Below, one piece after another: positions 61,127 through 64,000 of a stretch of DNA of 64,000 bases. The position numbers and the translations under genes are program-made. Position 1 is the stretch's first letter. Each line of letters begins with the position of its first letter. Below the pieces are notes generated by a model. The model was not told the origin of the DNA, did not search any database, and saw only the letters and a list, made by a program, of their open reading frames with translations. Source of the stretch: Aureibaculum flavum (GTDB lineage: Bacteria > Bacteroidota > Bacteroidia > Flavobacteriales > Flavobacteriaceae); NCBI RefSeq assembly GCF_016406085.1, contig NZ_JAEHFJ010000009.1, forward strand, positions 1 to 64,000, read 5' to 3'.

Positions 61127-61134
61127 CAAAGTTA
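61127..61134 (-). promoter_or_regulatory. Candidate -7 element (TAACTTTG) for the nif3 operon
   Basis: CAAAGTTA on + reads TAACTTTG on -, 33 bp before the nif3 ATG. Confidence 0.5.
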
Positions 61135-61351
61135 CTAAATAAAGACGAAGAAATTATACTGTTAAGTTACAAAGCAATAAAGTAGTTGTAAGAAAAAATT
61201 TGAGTATCTGATTTAGGTTGCTTCAATTTAGTTTGTTAACTGTTATCCTTTTTGGTTCTGGGTTTATGAAGTTTCAAATCTTTACTCAGTCATACGAGAT
61301 GCGTATATTTTTTTTACTATTTTAGTGTTTCTAATTTCACGAACCTTCCAA

Positions 61352-64000
61352 ATGAAAAATTTACTCCAATTACCTTTATTTATAATTGTTGTTTTGGGTG
61401 CTGTATTAAGCAGTTATGCCCAACAAACAAAACTAATGACCAATCCCGCTTTAAGCGATAAACACATTGCATTTGTTTATGCGGAAGACCTATGGGTAGC
61501 TAACCGAGATGGTTCTGAGCCGAGAAGATTAACGATAGATCATGGTATTGAGTCTAACCCAGTTTTTTCGCCTGATGGAACTATGATTGCTTTTAATGCC
61601 GAATATGATGGTAATAGCGATGTTTTTATCATTCCTTCTAGTGGTGGCGTTCCTAAAAGGTTGACATATCATCCATATAGTGAGTTGGTGAGAGATTTTA
61701 CGCCAGATGGAAAAAGTGTATTGTTTATCTCACAACGTAATACACATACCAACCGTTTTGCACAACTTTATACAATTCCCATAAATGGCGGACAGGTTAC
61801 GGAACTGCCTATACCAACCGCTTATCATGCGTCTTATGCTGATGATGGAAAGTCGATTGCATATACACCATTATCCGAAGCGTTTACCCAATGGAAACAT
61901 TATCGTGGTGGAAGAGTTTCAAGAATTTGGCTTTATGATACCACTAGCCATAAGGTTGAAGAAATTGCAAAACCTGAAGGAGGAAGTAATGATACTAAAC
62001 CACAATGGATGAATAATGTGGTATATTTTAAAAGTGATAGAAAAGGTGAATTCAACTTGTATAGTTACCAAACGACCACCAAAGAAATTAAACAACTCAC
62101 TGACTATAAAGATTTCCCTGTGTTGGATATTAGTGCTCATAACGGAGCCGTTATTTTTGAACAAGCGGGATTATTACATCTCTATGATGTCAGTTCTAAT
62201 AAAGTAAATACGCTAACCATAAATATTTCAACAGATTTGTTAGAATTACGTCCTCGTTTTGTATCTGGGAGCGATTATATACGATCTTTATCAATTTCGC
62301 CTTCTGGGGCACGAGTGGTTGCCGATTTTAGAGGTGAAATTGTTACGGTGCCTGCAAATAAAGGAGATGTAAAAAACTTGACGAACACGGCAGGAACGCA
62401 TGAGAAATTCCCGGAATGGTCACCTAATGGAAAGTTTATCGCTTATTTTTCTGATGATTCTGGCGAATACGGCCTACATATTCAAAACATAAAAACGAAT
62501 ACAATTACCAAAATTCCATTAAGTGGTACGGGATTTTATGCCAATATTCATTGGTCTCCTGATAGTGATAAATTGTGTTTTATAGACAATGGTCGGAATT
62601 TATATGTAGCAGAAACTTCTAATAAAAAAGTGGTTAAAATTGCCCAAGATGATAGGTTTGTTCCTGGTGATTTACGAGAGCTTTTTGGTAGTTGGTCACA
62701 TGATTCTAATTGGGTATCATATACCAAGGTTATTGAAACGAGCTTTGAGCAAGCTTTTTTGTATTCTATAGAATCTAATAAATCGTATGCTGTGTCTGAT
62801 GGACTTTCAAGCGTTTCAGAACCAATTTTTGATCCTAGTGGTAAGTATTTATATATGTTAGCCTCTACAGATGCCGGTCCCGTTGTCAATTGGTTTGATC
62901 AGTCTAACATTGATATGGAAATGAACTATTCTATTTATTTGGTCACACTTCAAAAGGAAGTAGTTTCTCCATTAGCAAAAGAAAATGACGTTGAAGAAAT
63001 AGCAGTGGCAGTAGAAGAGGAAAGCACAAAGGGTAAAGATAAAAAAGGTAAAAAAGAAAAAGAAGCGGAGCCTGTTTTAAAAATTGACTGGGAAGGATTA
63101 CAACAACGCATCATTAGTTTGCCAATTGGTAAAGGCTATTATCACAACCTGCAATCGCCAACTGAAGGAGAATTGTATTATGTGGCTTCCTCGTATCATT
63201 CCGACAAGTCTTCCTTACAAAAATTTGATTTTAAAGACAGAGCATCAAAAGAATTATTTGAAGCGGGAGATTTTCAGATTTCCACCAATGGCAAAAAAAT
63301 GCTGTATCAAAATAAAGGGGCTTGGTTTGTAGCAGATATTGGTGAAAAAGCGAAAGAAGCTCCTGTTAATTTTGGAGCCATAAGTGTAAAGATAAATCCC
63401 AAAGAAGAATGGTTAAATATTTTTAATGAAGCTTGGCGTGTAAACCGTGATTATTTTTATGATCCAAATATGCATGGGGCGGATTGGAATGCCATGAAAG
63501 AAAAGTATAAACCATTTATAGAATATGCAAGTACTAAAGGAGATGTATATCGAGTAATGGAATGGATGTTTAGTGAAATTGCAGTCGGGCATCATCGTTT
63601 TTCAAGTAGGGGAGATCATTTGAATAGTTCAGAACGTATTCAAGGAGGATTGTTAGGTGCCGATTATCAAATTAGCAATAATAGGTATCAAATAAAAAAA
63701 ATATATGGCGGATTAAATTGGACACCTGATTTACGTTCACCTTTAACAGAACCGGGTGTAAATGTTGAAGAAGGGGATTATATCATTGCGGTAAATGGAA
63801 AAAACATTACGTCTGATGCTAATTTTTATAGCTTTTTTGAAAATACAGCGAATAAAATCACAGAGCTAACCATAAGTAAAACTGCCAATGGATCCAATGC
63901 AAGAGTTGTGAATGTTACACCTATCGCATATGACCTTGATTTACGCAATAGAGAATGGGTGGAAGGAAATATTAAAAAAGTAGATAAAGCAACGAATGGT
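61352..64000 (+). CDS. Tricorn-like S41 peptidase, N-terminal 883 codons (cut by window edge)
   Basis: An ATG at 61352 opens a frame that runs uninterrupted to the last base. The signal peptide ends LSSYAQ. Residues 25-320 form a WD40/TolB-like propeller (RRLTIDHGIESNPVFSPDGT, KRLTYHPYSELVRDFTPDG), and a second propeller follows to about 670. An acidic/basic linker (about 540-570, KGKDKKGKKEKEAE) separates strands. The tricorn C1 helical domain starts at EEWLNIFNEAWRVNRDYFYD (about 688) and a PDZ domain at about 790-855. The Ser-peptidase C2 part lies beyond the window. Secreted or periplasmic oligopeptide-degrading protease by family. Confidence 0.9.
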   Translation, partial: MKNLLQLPLFIIVVLGAVLSSYAQQTKLMTNPALSDKHIAFVYAEDLWVANRDGSEPRRLTIDHGIESNPVFSPDGTMIAFNAEYDGNSDVFIIPSSGGVPKRLTYHPYSELVRDFTPDGKSVLFISQRNTHTNRFAQLYTIPINGGQVTELPIPTAYHASYADDGKSIAYTPLSEAFTQWKHYRGGRVSRIWLYDTTSHKVEEIAKPEGGSNDTKPQWMNNVVYFKSDRKGEFNLYSYQTTTKEIKQLTDYKDFPVLDISAHNGAVIFEQAGLLHLYDVSSNKVNTLTINISTDLLELRPRFVSGSDYIRSLSISPSGARVVADFRGEIVTVPANKGDVKNLTNTAGTHEKFPEWSPNGKFIAYFSDDSGEYGLHIQNIKTNTITKIPLSGTGFYANIHWSPDSDKLCFIDNGRNLYVAETSNKKVVKIAQDDRFVPGDLRELFGSWSHDSNWVSYTKVIETSFEQAFLYSIESNKSYAVSDGLSSVSEPIFDPSGKYLYMLASTDAGPVVNWFDQSNIDMEMNYSIYLVTLQKEVVSPLAKENDVEEIAVAVEEESTKGKDKKGKKEKEAEPVLKIDWEGLQQRIISLPIGKGYYHNLQSPTEGELYYVASSYHSDKSSLQKFDFKDRASKELFEAGDFQISTNGKKMLYQNKGAWFVADIGEKAKEAPVNFGAISVKINPKEEWLNIFNEAWRVNRDYFYDPNMHGADWNAMKEKYKPFIEYASTKGDVYRVMEWMFSEIAVGHHRFSSRGDHLNSSERIQGGLLGADYQISNNRYQIKKIYGGLNWTPDLRSPLTEPGVNVEEGDYIIAVNGKNITSDANFYSFFENTANKITELTISKTANGSNARVVNVTPIAYDLDLRNREWVEGNIKKVDKATNG

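Noticed and set aside
1-64000. tRNA, rRNA and CRISPR arrays
   Set aside because: No cloverleaf-like intergenic segment, rRNA-like stretch or regularly spaced direct repeats were found by eye; a tRNAscan/Infernal run would be decisive.

Overview
The window looks like chromosome of a low-GC member of the Bacteroidota, most likely a marine Flavobacteriaceae. The evidence is AT-rich codon use, many secreted lipoproteins, repeated TAnnTTTG promoter elements typical of Bacteroidota, no obvious Shine-Dalgarno sequences, and family-typical versions of ftsK, lolA, lptF, ribB, lpxK, murB, valS, rluF and the nif3/coiled-coil pair. No rRNA, tRNA, CRISPR array or prophage was seen.

Layout. 1-148 is the 5' end of an IS3-family element running off the left edge, next to a strong terminator. 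0.3-4.1 kb holds small, poorly characterised genes, including an M90 (MtfA-like) peptidase. 4.3-13.1 kb is a housekeeping run on the + strand: tpx, dgkA, ftsK, lolA, an LptF/G permease, ribB with a degenerate RibA domain, lpxK and purine nucleoside phosphorylase. 13.1-22.1 kb on the - strand is a chain of exported hydrolases: two D-aminoacylase-like amidohydrolases, a class A beta-lactamase-like protein, a penicillin-acylase-like Ntn hydrolase and a PHB-depolymerase-like esterase. A RAYT (REP-associated tyrosine transposase) and its palindromes interrupt it. 22-40 kb is mixed: a two-domain CHRD lipoprotein, a divergent HxlR/YhdH redox pair, a GH2 enzyme, a Crp-YcaQ pair, a truncated TfoX gene beside an ECF42-DUF1569-DGPF operon with a readable candidate promoter, a YhiN flavoprotein, a PLP enzyme, and a coupled SWIM/DUF6493 pair.

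40.3-49.8 kb is the most unusual region. Seven - strand units carry unrelated accessory genes: a possible HEPN protein, a small unknown, ParD/ParE, an S41 peptidase, an erythromycin-esterase-like protein, a GNAT acetyltransferase and a small lipoprotein. Each unit is bounded by its own short inverted repeat of the form GTT..../....AAC. Between units lie long palindromes and repeated noncoding elements. Three of these elements carry a TTTG-N20-TAnnTTTG promoter followed by a conserved hairpin, all pointing into the next unit. This resembles a degenerate integron cassette array without an integrase in view (CALIN-like), or an undescribed relative of one.

49.9-64 kb returns to core functions: murB and an aminotransferase, an aspartyl-protease/PDZ protein, DUF1573, valS, two pseudouridine synthases (one without a normal start codon), a coiled-coil protein whose zinc ribbon has lost its cysteines, nif3, and the first 883 codons of a tricorn-like S41 protease that runs off the right edge.
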